Both the position numbers and the translations under genes were made by a program. Positions 16,813-25,235 of a DNA stretch of 35,145 bases are shown piece after piece. This DNA is from Chara braunii (Eukaryota > Streptophyta > Charophyceae > Charales > Characeae). Position 1 is the stretch's first letter. The number at the start of each line of letters is the position of its first letter. The notes under the pieces were generated by a model. It was not told the origin of the DNA and searched no databases. It worked only from the letters and a program-made list of their open reading frames with translations. The stretch covers positions 10,623-45,767 of the forward strand of contig BFEA01000349.1 in assembly GCA_003427395.1 (NCBI GenBank), written 5' to 3'.

Positions 16813-17950
16813 TTTTTTTTTTTTTTTTTTTTTTTTTGCAAAAGCACATTCATTATATAACCGCTAGGAGAGGCCGGGGACCTCACAATTCAACCCGGAG
16901 ACAGACACAAGTTCAATACTGCCAGACCAACCTGGGCAGTACAAATGCAAATTGAAACCTAACCAGACCAACCTGGCAGACATGACAAAATCATAACTCA
17001 TGCGGACCTCCACTCGCACGGGGCGGCCCCTCACAGCCCTATTACGGGTCGAGGCCTAATCTGGTCCCACAAGGCAAACAGAGCCACCGAGTAGCAGGTT
17101 GGTTCCGCCTTGTACTTGTGCCTGCATTCAGGCCTGGAATCTCGCCTTCCTTATTCCCCGTAACCCATCTACTGTTACCTGTCATTACTAGTTCCGAACT
17201 ACTATACTAGCTACCCTGACCCCGTTGATTAATACCAACATTATTCCTCCCATAGTACCGCCAGATTTATCTCTACCCAATCCCCCGCTCCAACCCGAAG
17301 TCATTACCCTTTGTCCCTTCCCTCCTATGAGAACTACTCTGCTCGTAACCATGGCCATAGAACCAGCCTCCCTGTTGAAGCTGAGACTGCTGCCAGGTGG
17401 TTGTTCTTGGCCCATGAACGCAAGAACCACAATCTTGCTCTGTAACGTCCTGGTTCGGCCTTTGACAAGACTTTCTTCCTCCAATCCACCTTGATCATAT
17501 GCCGTAGTGAGGCTTTCATTCCGCTCTTCAGTGCTGCATCTGAAAAATATTTGCCTTGGAACAGGACTGAGTTCCTCTCCTTCCAAATCCACCAGATCCC
17601 AAGGATTCGGATCGCCGACGCCACATACCCCCATCCCTTGCCACTTACCAACGGGTGTCTCAGTTGTCCCGTTATTGCCCATTCCAAGTCCCATTCCACC
17701 TCTACTGGCCCGCCCAGCTCCTTCCAATGATGTGCCCACCACCTCCATATACGGAATGAGGGAGGGCAGCGTTATTCTAGCCGTCCGACCTTCTATCACG
17801 CATGTGCCATGAACCAGACCTTCGAGGAAGATCCTGTCCTCGATGCATTTCTGGACCATCTCCCTAATCCGTTCCTCCTCTGGGTCAGGGGGAAGATTCA
17901 TCTTTCAAGACTCACACGCCACAAAGAACACCAAAATCCTGTCTGCTGCT
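16813..17950 (-). mobile_element. LINE-2: 3' end of an L1-type LINE
   Basis: A T-run at 16813-16837 is the poly(A) tail read on the plus strand. The next roughly 350 bases are the 3' UTR, and 17188-17901 hold the C-terminal end of ORF2. The element is 5'-truncated near 17950. Its other side is hidden by the gap, so a target duplication cannot be checked. Confidence 0.8.
17334..17901 (-). pseudogene. LINE-2 ORF2 C-terminal fragment
   Basis: Frame 17334-17699 reads EWDLEWAITGQ, KGWGYVASAIRILGIWWIWK, ERNSVLFQGKYFSDAALKSG and LRHMIKVDWRKKV. This parallels LINE-1 KKGWGYIAQTV, FVIWKERNLRIFQ and SLRQTIQADWRRK. Upstream in the same frame RIWRWWAHHWKELGG marks the end of the zinc domain. A TAA and a shift to frame 17750-17901 (DPEEERIREMVQKCIEDRIF, LVHGTCV) then follow. 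The zinc-binding cysteines are largely missing. The fragment is non-functional; in an intact LINE this end helps bind the template during reverse transcription. Confidence 0.8.
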
Positions 17951-18626
17951 ATTCACTTAGCTGTCGAAGTGGGTAGATACCCACTTACTTATCAACCGGA
18001 TTACACCACTGTGCTAAACTCGGCATTCCAAACCCACTCAATCCTAGAACAAAGTGCGAGAGAGGTGACTTATAATTATCCGACCTGAGGCTCAAGTTAC
18101 CAGACCAAAAGAGTGTGATATGCCTATTCGAGATATGAGAGAGGAGAGTTTTGTCCTTAAGGGGAAGGGTTTTACCATCGTCATGTTCCCGCTGTCCGTT
18201 AAATCTGGCGCCTAAAGTCCGAACCCGCTATTAGATCCACATCCTTTTGCTGAAGACTAACCCGTCTTCCTTCGGGAGACTCGCCGCATACACTCATAAA
18301 GTGCCAACAGATTCGCCGACAGATGGGGGGGACTGCTTCTACCAACATCTCAGTGCGTCTTACACTTCTCTCCTTCCTTCCGCTGCGAGTAACATGCTCC
18401 GTACACAATGCGTTGCCTAGCTCTCCATAGTACAGCACAGCTCCGGCACGGACTCCAGCACTTCTTGATGCAAGTTCACTCACAGTCCTTTCCCCACTCT
18501 CTTCCGGACATTCCAACCCTATAGCTCGTTTGTGACTCCGCCACGCGTGGTTGACTTCCGGACGGGCGCCAACATGAAGGCGCTCGCCGATTCACTTCAT
18601 TCACATGGTGTTGAAAAGTGGCATTT
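17951..18626. other. No recognised gene
   Basis: The longest frame is 18199-18516 (minus, 105 codons; SGERTVSELASRSAGVRAGA and similar). I do not recognise it. It could be further decayed retroelement on the same strand as LINE-2 or chance. GGAC/GTCC-rich palindromic words near 18540-18590 have no clear meaning. Confidence 0.35.
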
Positions 18627-18968
18627 TTAGAGGCCCAGTAGTTGTAGGCTAGGTCTAGGTGGATACCAGTCCAACCAGTCTGGGTCTAGGGCCTGTACGG
18701 GCAATATCAGAGTCGGCAATGATGTTTCCCTCCGGAAGGGAGGAGGTACCGGTTGCTTGGAAGGCCGAGCGGCTTGGAAGTCACCGCCCGAAGAGGCAAG
18801 CAGGCCGCTATATCTCCCAGTCGGGCAAAGAGCCCGGCCTCTTTTTCGGTGTGCAAGTTTGGCGACACACTGGTGGAGCGCTGGTTGGAGCAGCGCTGCT
18901 GGGGAGGAAGGAGAAGGACACGAGGGAGGAAGAAGGAAGGAAGGGGGAGGAGCGCCAGGGTTACTTAC

Positions 18969-19215
18969 CTGGCTATGGTGGCAGCCATCTTCATCACCTT
19001 GGTGGGCGCTGCAGCAGGGAGTCCCCAACTGGGGAGAGCCACACCAAGAAGCTTCGAGGCAGGGTTGGGCATGGTGGCCTGAGCTAGAGCAGCCATAGCT
19101 GCTTTGGGTTGTCCTTTGGGCATCTGGGCAAGGCCTAGTAGTCCGCCATAGCCTCGGCCTATGCGAGTGAAGAGTGGGGTAGGCGGCCATGGCTATGGTG
19201 GACCTCAAGTGATAC
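18969..19215 (-). other. Possible exon, minus strand, unknown product
   Basis: On the minus strand a good 3' splice site (TTCTACTGCAG before 19215) and a consensus 5' splice site (CCAG|GTAAGT after 18969) bracket 247 bases. One frame is open for about 80 codons up to the donor and reads GLAQMPKGQPKAAMAALAQ, then LPAAAPTKVMKMAATIA, an Ala/Met/Lys-rich text that could be an N-terminal targeting region. Two other frames are also partly open because of base composition, so coding is not proven. No homologous domain is recognised. This is the only place in the window that resembles a host exon. Confidence 0.2.
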
Positions 19216-19733
19216 CTGCAGTAGAAGAGGGACTCGGACATTGATTCTGGATCAGCTATTCAACGTTGTATTATTATTTCTTGTATGAATAAGAGAAGGG
19301 GGAGATAAGGAGGAGGAGATTGTTGGGCGAAGAAGAAGAGCCTTGTCATTTGTCTATNCTGGTGTACATCATCTTCTTCTTCTTTCTTACTTCTTCTTCT
19401 TCTTCTAATCTTCTCTCTCCTCTCAAGTTCATTCATTTCATTCTGGAATTGGACGGCATTGTACTATCTGATGGATGTGTATCTCGAAATTGGTCAGGAT
19501 CATAACAAAAGGGTAAATCAGAAGGAGAGTGATGGTGGCAGGAGCATGATCACTGATCAGTGATGACGAGGAGGTGTTCCAGCGTAGATTGATAGAGGCG
19601 GCAGATTCTAGTAGAAGGCTTGAGAGAGAACACGTAGCGGAGAGTCGCTGGAGACGGTGAAGTGAAGAGTTGTATGCCACTTCATCGGCGTCCGCCTGCT
19701 CTTTCATTTGGTCCAAGTCCATGACGAAGTCCA
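19216..19733. other. No recognised gene; TTC-rich stretch and a single N
   Basis: GAA/TTC-rich simple sequence lies at 19300-19410, with one undetermined base at 19358. CTGATCAGTGATGA-type words occur near 19550. No credible frame is present. Confidence 0.45.
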
Positions 19734-19784
19734 TTTTATTTATTTATTTATTTATTTTATTTATTTATTTTATTTATTTATTTT
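19734..19784 (+). repeat. (TTTA)n microsatellite
   Basis: TTTA units with a few TTTTA interruptions. The tract is non-coding. Confidence 0.9.
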
Positions 19785-20000
19785 GAAGGAAATCCGCTTG
19801 TTCCATAGGTTTGCGCTCCGTCGAAGGCGGCGAGAGGCCACCACCACATGCTAGGCCACCACGAGCATGTGCAAAGTACTTCCACACGTCAGTGGATACT
19901 ATAGTTGTGTTTAGACCTGCTGACGCTTCTAATCTCGTACGGTTACTCTTTTTTCTTTCTCTCTCGGCAGCGATAACAAATTCCCCCCAGTACGTGCCAC

Positions 20001-20056
20001 AAAACAAACAAACAAACAAACAAACAAACAAACAAACAAACAAACAAACAAACAAA
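20001..20056 (+). repeat. (AAAC)n microsatellite
   Basis: About 13 AAAC units; the minus frame gives a Cys-Leu-Phe-Val repeat that is not a gene. Confidence 0.92.
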
Positions 20057-20092
20057 AAACAGGTTTTCCTGCAACCCGTTAGCCCGCGGGGA

Positions 20093-20135
20093 TAGGCACT
20101 CGGAGGCGCAGCTACCGGCAAATGGGTTGTGTGTG
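20093..20135 (+). repeat. R repeat family, short fragment
   Basis: GGAGGCGCAGCTACCGGCAA followed by ATG matches the most conserved part of the R copies at 21040-21240 and 33410-33600 (GGAGGCGCAGCTACTGGC). The similarity fades into a TG run after about 20127. Confidence 0.6.
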
Positions 20136-20225
20136 TGTGTCGGAGAGTGTTGACCTTAGACACTGCTGTTGCTGAATTTTTCTAAAACTAAAGCTATAGT
20201 CTTTTCTCAACTCACCTTTCACTGA

Positions 20226-20670
20226 GCAGAGATGGTGGCTCTGCTGCAGTAAGTCTTGCCGGAGTGAGGTAAAGAGGATGGATGGGGGGTTCTGAGACGT
20301 TTCCTGAAACTTTGCCTAGGTGAGTGGGAGAAGAAGGTTGGATATCAAGCGTCCTACTAGTGAGGGGGCCAGCTGGTAGGATGGTAATGGGGTACAGCAG
20401 CAGCAGAGATGGTGGCTCTGCTGCAGTAAGTCTTGCCGGAGTGAGGTAAAGAGGATGGATGGGGGGTTCTGAGACGTTTCCTGAAACTTTGCCTAGGTGA
20501 GTGGGAGAAGAAGGTTGGATATCAAGCGTCCTACTAGTGAGGGGGCCAGCTGGTAGGATGGTAATGGGGTACAGCAGCAGCAGAGATGGTGGCTCTGCTG
20601 CAGTAAGAGTTGCCGGAGTGAGGTGAAGAGGATGGAGGGGGGTCTGAGTGTTTTCCTGAATTTTTGCCTA
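20226..20670 (+). repeat. 177-bp tandem repeat, about 2.5 units
   Basis: Units start GCAGAGATGGTGGCTCTGCT at 20226, 20403 and 20580, an exact 177-base period. The first two look identical over the full unit. The third is partial and diverged, ending near 20670. Each unit begins with an AGCAGAG/CTCTGCT inverted word. The period is close to nucleosome-size satellite units, but only a few copies are present. The identity of the first two units means a recent duplication or an assembly duplication. Confidence 0.93.
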
Positions 20671-20781
20671 TTTTCGGTAGCTTGTTTGTATCTCTTAATC
20701 TGGCTCTTAGCCAAAGCTGGGTAGTGGCCCCGGTACTGCAAACTCTCAATTTTTTTCAAAATCCTATGTAATTTTCTATAT

Positions 20782-20880
20782 GGGACACTGGGCCCGGTTC
20801 CCAGCACATGCTGCTCCCCACGAATAGATTGGAGCTTTGTTCAGGGGTCCCCAATGTGAGAGAACTTTTCTTGGGGGGGA
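20782..20880 (+). mobile_element. Short retroposon family, copy 3 (diverged)
   Basis: It starts GGGACACTGGGCCCGGTTCC. A stem CTGGG (20788-20792) and CCCAG (20800-20804) encloses the seven-base loop CCCGGTT. The core is CTCCCCACGAATAGATTGGAG (positions 20814-20834; one substitution and one inserted T against the family core). No A-tail or target duplication is visible, so either it is old or it is not retroposed. The right boundary is uncertain. Confidence 0.6.
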
Positions 20881-21040
20881 AACTACGCGGGAGTCACAAA
20901 GATGAGTTATAATTGCACTATGGGCCAAGAAACAGTTTAGATTTGCAGTTTCAGCAATGTATACAACCCAGCTTTCTGGCCAGGTAGGGTGCCCGAACTG
21001 CAATTGCAAACTGTATCTTGCCCCATACTACTGTTACTCG
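20881..21040. other. No recognised gene
   Basis: Non-coding sequence between retroposon copy 3 and the R repeat. TTTGCAGTTTCAGCAATG and the GAACTGCAATTGCAAACTG palindromic word are the only local structures. Confidence 0.35.
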
Positions 21041-21240
21041 ATGGGGGTGGGGGAAGTAGATGGGAGGCGCAGCTACTGGCCAATTGTTCGGTCTTTGCGT
21101 TATCCAGCCCCCCTGTATTTTACCGCTAGTCCTGGACCACCACTGATCACGGCGGGCGGCAACATGCATCTCCCTAATTGTGAGAGGTAGCTATGCTCGA
21201 ATGGGTACCCTGTGTAGGCTTAGGACAAGCGGTAGGCTTA
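21041..21240 (+). repeat. R repeat family, copy 1
   Basis: About 200 bases align with 33405-33595. Shared blocks are GGGGAAGTAGATGGGAGGCG, CGCAGCTACTGGC, CGGTCTTTGCGTTA, ACATGCATC, TTAATTGTGAGAGGTAGCT-like and TAGGCTTAGGA. There are no coding features and no tail. AACGCC palindromes follow directly. The nature of the repeat is unknown. Confidence 0.75.
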
Positions 21241-21244
21241 GGAC

Positions 21245-21320
21245 TAACGCCCAGGCGTTGTGTACGAATATAACGCTCGTCGGGCGTTATATTCGTTTAT
21301 AACGCCCGGTGGTTATATTC
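21245..21320. repeat. AACGCC palindrome cluster next to R copy 1
   Basis: AACGCC-CA-GGCGTT lies at about 21246-21259. A perfect 13-bp inverted repeat ACGAATATAACGC (21264-21276) and GCGTTATATTCGT (21284-21296) has a 7-base loop. A third TATAACGCCCGG follows at 21298. The same words occur at 33224-33343 beside R copy 2. Confidence 0.85.
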
Positions 21321-21645
21321 AGCAATTTTGTGGTAACTTCGGTGAGGCCCCAAAATTCCCAAAAAAAAATAAAATTTTGTAAAAAAAAAATGTTGTCCAG
21401 GATTGCAATCCAACCAACTTTTTTTTTCACAGGCTGGGAAACGGGCCCAGCGTCCCTCACATCAATAACCACGGCCCGCAGGGATGAGCCAGGCTCTCCG
21501 GCCTGGATTAACCCCACTGCGGCTGAGCACCCGTCAGCCTGCAACGTCACACCCTAATTAACTCTAATTAACATTACACCCTAATTAACACTAATTAACA
21601 TCACCAACCCTAACACTAAAACACAAACCAACTCAAACCATCGAA
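21321..21645. other. No recognised gene; A-runs, one protein-like fragment
   Basis: A-runs lie at 21359-21391. A minus-strand frame from 21550 reads LQADGCSAAVGLIQAG and SSLRAVVIDVRDAGPVSQP before it hits the homopolymer region. It looks protein-like but I do not recognise it. On the plus strand the same border is a T-run followed by CACAG. CTAATTAACA words repeat at 21553-21600. Confidence 0.3.
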
Positions 21646-22680
21646 AGGAAAACACAACCAGAAGTCTACACCTCCCACCCTAAACACTCGAAAAGATCAA
21701 CAGAATGCCACCCAAGAAACAGTTAACCAATCAACGAACGACTGAACCCTAACAAGTTCGCAGGCAAAGAAATAAAACCAAATACCCAGTACACACACCA
21801 ACATGAACTAATTAACCCTCATAATCTGTACGAGCGAAAAGAACCAAGTAAAGATGAACAGTTCACAAGCTACACCACACCCGAAGTAGGAGCATCAGCA
21901 ACGCAAACCGACGCCGATCGCAGCTTAAAGCCCGTTGTCAATGACGGTTGGCGATACCGGTCACAGCTAAGCTCTAGTGTCGCTCTCCCGGAAGCCGGCG
22001 TTTGTCGATGCACACGCGTCTCTCATCTCTCCGTGAATCTTCAGCTTCTGACTCCGTATCAAAGCCAGGGGAAAAGTCCCTGACAGGTTTCGCATGCTGG
22101 TATGTGCGACGCCCAGATCCCGCCCTTCGAACCACCACACATTTTCTCCATCCTCTCGTAGTCTCTCCAGGAATGCCAGCATACACCGCCTGGGACCAGG
22201 ACATGGCAGAAGCATTTCAGTGCTTCCTCAAGGCAGTCCCCACTCTGCGCCCACGCGCCTCTTCTCCCTCGCTGCCCCCGCCACCCCAACCATAGGTTTT
22301 GGCACTGCGCAGCACTGATCGCAGCTGCACGAACGCCATCCCCCACAGCCCAGGCGCTCGCTCTGGTGGAAAAAATTCAGAGGCACTAACGCTCGAGAGC
22401 GCTAAGTATAAGAAAAAAAAACCTGATGGAATTTATCCAACAGTTACATAGGGTATTTCTAGAGTGTATACATACCTCTAAGTAATTTAGTACAACATGG
22501 GAAATTTGGGCCCTAAAGAGCCTTCATTGGTGTGTGTAGTGGGTATTTGTTTTTTTTTCTTTGCCTGTGAGCTCGGTAGGGTTCATTCGTTCATTGATTG
22601 TTTAGCTGTTTCTTGGATGGCATAATGTTGGTCTTTTTTAGTGTTTAGGGTGGCAGGTAGATTTCTGGTTGTGTTTTCCT
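21646..22680. mobile_element. Foldback-like element: ~155-bp inverted arms
   Basis: The left arm (21646-21801) begins AGGAAAACACAACCAGAA and includes CCACCCTAAACACT, CCAAGAAACAG, CAGGCAAAGAAA and ACACACACCAA. The reverse complement of 22527-22680 has the same words in the same order with scattered differences (I judge over 80 percent by eye). The arms enclose about 725 bp of more GC-rich DNA. The interior has open frames on both strands (for example 21967-22215 minus, 82 codons; 22002-22295 plus, 97 codons) that I do not recognise. Either it is a foldback transposon or two copies of one repeat in opposite orientation. Confidence 0.65.
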
Positions 22681-22771
22681 CTTTTTTTTCTAGCACATCC
22701 TTGTTTTTTTGAAGCATCCTGTATTTCAGCAGATTGGTTGAGAGTCACTTCAGAAATCCTTTAAACCACCA

Positions 22772-22823
22772 GTACTTCCTAAACTCGCGTAGCGTTAACG
22801 CTACGTGATTTTAGGAAACGTAC
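22772..22823. repeat. Near-perfect palindrome around GTTAAC
   Basis: The central 18 bases CGTAGCGTTAACGCTACG are a perfect palindrome. It extends to 22779-22814 with two mismatches (CTAAACTCG... against ...TGATTTTAG), and further to GTAC...GTAC with a small bulge. It sits just outside the 3' end of LINE-3. It would form a cruciform or hairpin; the function is unknown. Confidence 0.85.
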
Positions 22824-22882
22824 GGGCCACTACAGGAGCGCCCAAATTCATCCAACTAGAAACGTTTCTACTCTATTTTTTT

Positions 22883-23286
22883 CCGCGGCTGATAGCTGGG
22901 CCAAACACTGGTGGTTTAACAGGTCCTTATGGTCCTGGCTCCATATCCATTATGGGGAGCGTCAGTCCGGTTCCTCTTCCCCTGGCAAGTCGAAACGGGT
23001 TACATCATGTTACTCACTCAACGCTTCCTTCCGTCTGGCCGAAGGACCCCTGACCAGCATTGATTACTCCTAAGGAGGATTGACTATCAACTTGCCCTGC
23101 CTATCTATTCCTCTCGGGCTTCTACTTAGGGTCTGTCGAATGAGTCGCTGTATTACGAGAACGGTGGGGGGTTCCGCTCTGTGTTCTGTTGTTTGTCCTT
23201 GTCCTTCCCTGTGTATCCGATCCTCCTTTTGTTGATCACTATACAGAACCTTCTGCCAGCTCACCCGACAGGTACCCTCGTAGACT
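22883..23286 (-). other. LINE-3 3' UTR
   Basis: Non-coding region between the ORF2 end and the short A-tail (AAAAAAA then ATAGAG when read on the minus strand). Only short unrelated frames are present. Confidence 0.5.
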
Positions 23287-24600
23287 TCACGATTGTGTCT
23301 GGTGCCATTTCTTCCATCTCAGTCCGTTGTTAACTATCGTTGTCACCTTGCCCTTTAGCAACGAGTTCCTTATAAATGTACGTTTCTTGGTTGCTTGTCC
23401 TTCTGGTCTGTGTCTCGTGGAGTTCACTATTCTCCACCATCTGCTCCTGATCAGCAGTAGTGACCACCTTTCTTCCCTTGCCACCTCTGTTCCCTCAATT
23501 GTGTGAGTGCACATGCGTTTCCATATCACCCACAAAGCCAGCTTCCTGAGCAGGGTGAACCATACTTCCTTGCTGCCTGTGATGTTGTTGGGGATGTTAA
23601 TTAGGAGTAGGAAAGACGTCGAGGGGATGCTAGGGGGGGCGAAGCAAACAGGATTGACCATAGCTCCCCGACCGTCTTCCATGTCCAGGTTGCTTCTGGG
23701 CAAAAGAGGAGGCAGTGGGGGATGTCTTCGGGTGAGTTGTTGTTGCACATTGAGTGGCATTCCGAGCTATCAGGATCAAAATATTTCCTTCTCACATGTA
23801 GCCATTGGTTGAATGGGAGGGTTGCGTGTGCTATTAGCCATTGCATACTTCAGATTCTAATTGGTATGATGAAAAGGTATTTGGTCCATGTGATGGAGAT
23901 GGGGGTAGTGGTTTCTAGGTTCAGTACGGTTCTCCATTTCTCTGCCAACCTTGGATTCGGGTCCTCGGTTTGTAGCCCGAGGTTATATCCGAGTTTAACG
24001 TCGTATTCCGTTATCGTCCTCGATTTACCGGCCGTGCCCAGATCCCATATCCATTCCTTTGGGTCGAATTCCAACTCCTTGATGCCGAGTTCCGACTGGA
24101 ATATAAACCAAGGTTTCTTGTGGGAGACTCTAACCCTCCTGAGAAGGTAGGTTTCTATTTGTTCGTTCTGTGGTGTTTTGTTTAGGACCTCTGGTTCATA
24201 TATGTTGTGTTTGCTGATGGGGTAGGATACAAAATTGGCTTGGTAGTTAGTTGAGTCCGGTTTTGACACGAAGTAGTAGGCTCTTGTCGGTGGGGCATGT
24301 GTGGTGAGTAGTTCCCAGTCTCCTGATTTCCATGTATGTGTCTCTTTTAGGAGGGTCGCCCATGGGGGGGGGATGCTTTGGAGGATTTCTGCCAGGTTGG
24401 TGGTCAGTAGGTGGCAACCTTTTAGGGGGGTGCGAAGGTCCTGTGCTATGAGCCATTCTTGTCGGTCCTCGGACCACAGATGTTTGCCCTGCCATATTCC
24501 TCTCTCCACCCAAGACAACCATCTCCGGTTTTTGGCCCGGAGGGTCCACGGTCTGCCCTCCGTGTCTTTGATCCAGGGGTTGCAGAACAGGGGCTGTCGT
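23287..24600 (-). pseudogene. LINE-3 ORF2 C-terminal region with zinc domain
   Basis: From the nested insertion the frame resumes as RQPLFCNPWIKDTEGRPWTL, NRRWLSWVERGIWQGKHLW, IPPPWATLL, TRAYYFVSKP, WIWDLGT and LAEKWRTVLNL (23850-24600). A shift follows to 23601-23846, where WLHVRRKYF, CHSMCNNN and IPHCLLFCPEATWTWKT form the zinc-binding CC-HC cluster. A further shift leads to 23287-23760 (FTLLRKLALWVIWKRMCTHT), the WVIWK-R end also seen in LINE-1 and LINE-2. In an intact LINE this part is needed for target-primed reverse transcription. It is broken by at least two frameshifts. Confidence 0.85.
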
Positions 24601-25028
24601 ACTCCTCCCCGGTGAGTCAAACCCCATCTAGCCAAATGGGATGTTCTGAGTAAAGAGCAACAGCGAGCGAGCATCCAGAAACCAAGGGGATAGAAGACAG
24701 GACTGCTAGTCTTGTAGGGCCTGAAGTGACTGAAGGAATTGAGAGGATAAAGATAGATAGCGGGGGACAGTAGTGAAAAGTGCATTGTAATAAATTGCAG
24801 CGTACAAGGAAATGAAGGACAGGGTGGGATAAGGGATCGGGTGATACCAAAAAGTGGGGTTAAGGAGATCAATGCTGACGGGATCCAAAAGGGTGGGGGT
24901 TATCGGACATGAGGGTTTAACAGAAACTGCCAAACGGGTCTACTGACTGCATGGACTTGCAGATGAAACTCGTAGGAAACGAACTGACACGGGGTGTTTA
25001 CCCCAACAACAATGCAGCAGAAGGCCCC

Positions 25029-25063
25029 CAAGTACATCGGTCACTGTTTCAATGCTATATAAA
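25029..25063 (+). promoter_or_regulatory. Possible small-RNA promoter: ACATCG word and TATA box
   Basis: TATATAAA at 25056-25063 lies 17 bases upstream of the GGACCC start of retroposon unit copy 4. Sixteen bases further up AAGTACATCG (25030-25039) shares ACATCG with the plant snRNA upstream element (RTCCCACATCG). The spacings are shorter than those I know for plant U6 genes, so this is only suggestive. Confidence 0.2.
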
Positions 25064-25071
25064 GTGTATGA

Positions 25072-25207
25072 AGGGACGCTGGACCCGCTTTCCAGCAGGT
25101 GCTGCTCCCCACCAATAGATGGAGCCATCCAAAATTGGGTCTGCTAATGGGGAATGCTCCTATCACCTCCATTAGCATGATCCACGACAGAGTGATGTTT
25201 CTCTATA
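25072..25207 (+). ncRNA. Short retroposon unit, copy 4 (most complete)
   Basis: It starts GGGACGCTGGACCCGCTTTC. The hairpin GCTGGA (25078-25083) / TCCAGC (25091-25096) has the 7-base loop CCCGCTT. The core CTCCCCACCAATAGATGGAG is at 25105-25124, itself a CTCC/GGAG hairpin. A second hairpin TGCTAATGG (25142-25150) / CCATTAGCA (25169-25177) follows, then GACAGAGTGATGTTTCTC and the A-rich tail. No protein frame is seen. The structure and repeated retroposition suggest a structured small RNA. It is not U1, U2, U4, U5, U6 or a tRNA that I can recognise. Confidence 0.5.
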
Positions 25208-25235
25208 AAACAAAATAAAAAAAAATAAAAAAAGG

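Larger units (their letters stand above)
24608..25233 (+). mobile_element. Nested 626-bp poly(A) retroposon containing family copy 4
   Basis: This segment interrupts LINE-3 ORF2 between NKEEV (right) and RQPLF (left). It ends on the plus strand with an A-rich tail (25208-25233). The flanks GTACTCCTC (24599-24607) and GGACTTCCTC (25234-25243) look like a slightly diverged target duplication. The last 125 bases (25081-25207) are the short retroposon unit. The first roughly 470 bases are unrelated to other parts of the window and have no frame. It may be a read-through or 5'-extended transcript of the small-RNA locus. Confidence 0.7.

Noticed and set aside
15869-16886. Long open frames across the Ns (up to 326 codons)
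   Set aside because: They are open only because undetermined bases cannot produce stops; the flanks are minisatellite and homopolymer.
19774-20163. Cys-Leu-Phe-Val repeat protein, minus strand
   Set aside because: Translation of the AAAC microsatellite and part of the R repeat fragment.
20226-20670. CRISPR-like array
   Set aside because: The 177-bp units are contiguous tandem copies without unique spacers; the DNA is eukaryotic.
21553-21630. CCCTAA words suggesting an interstitial telomere repeat
   Set aside because: Only scattered, irregularly spaced units within CTAATTAAC repeats; no uninterrupted telomeric array.
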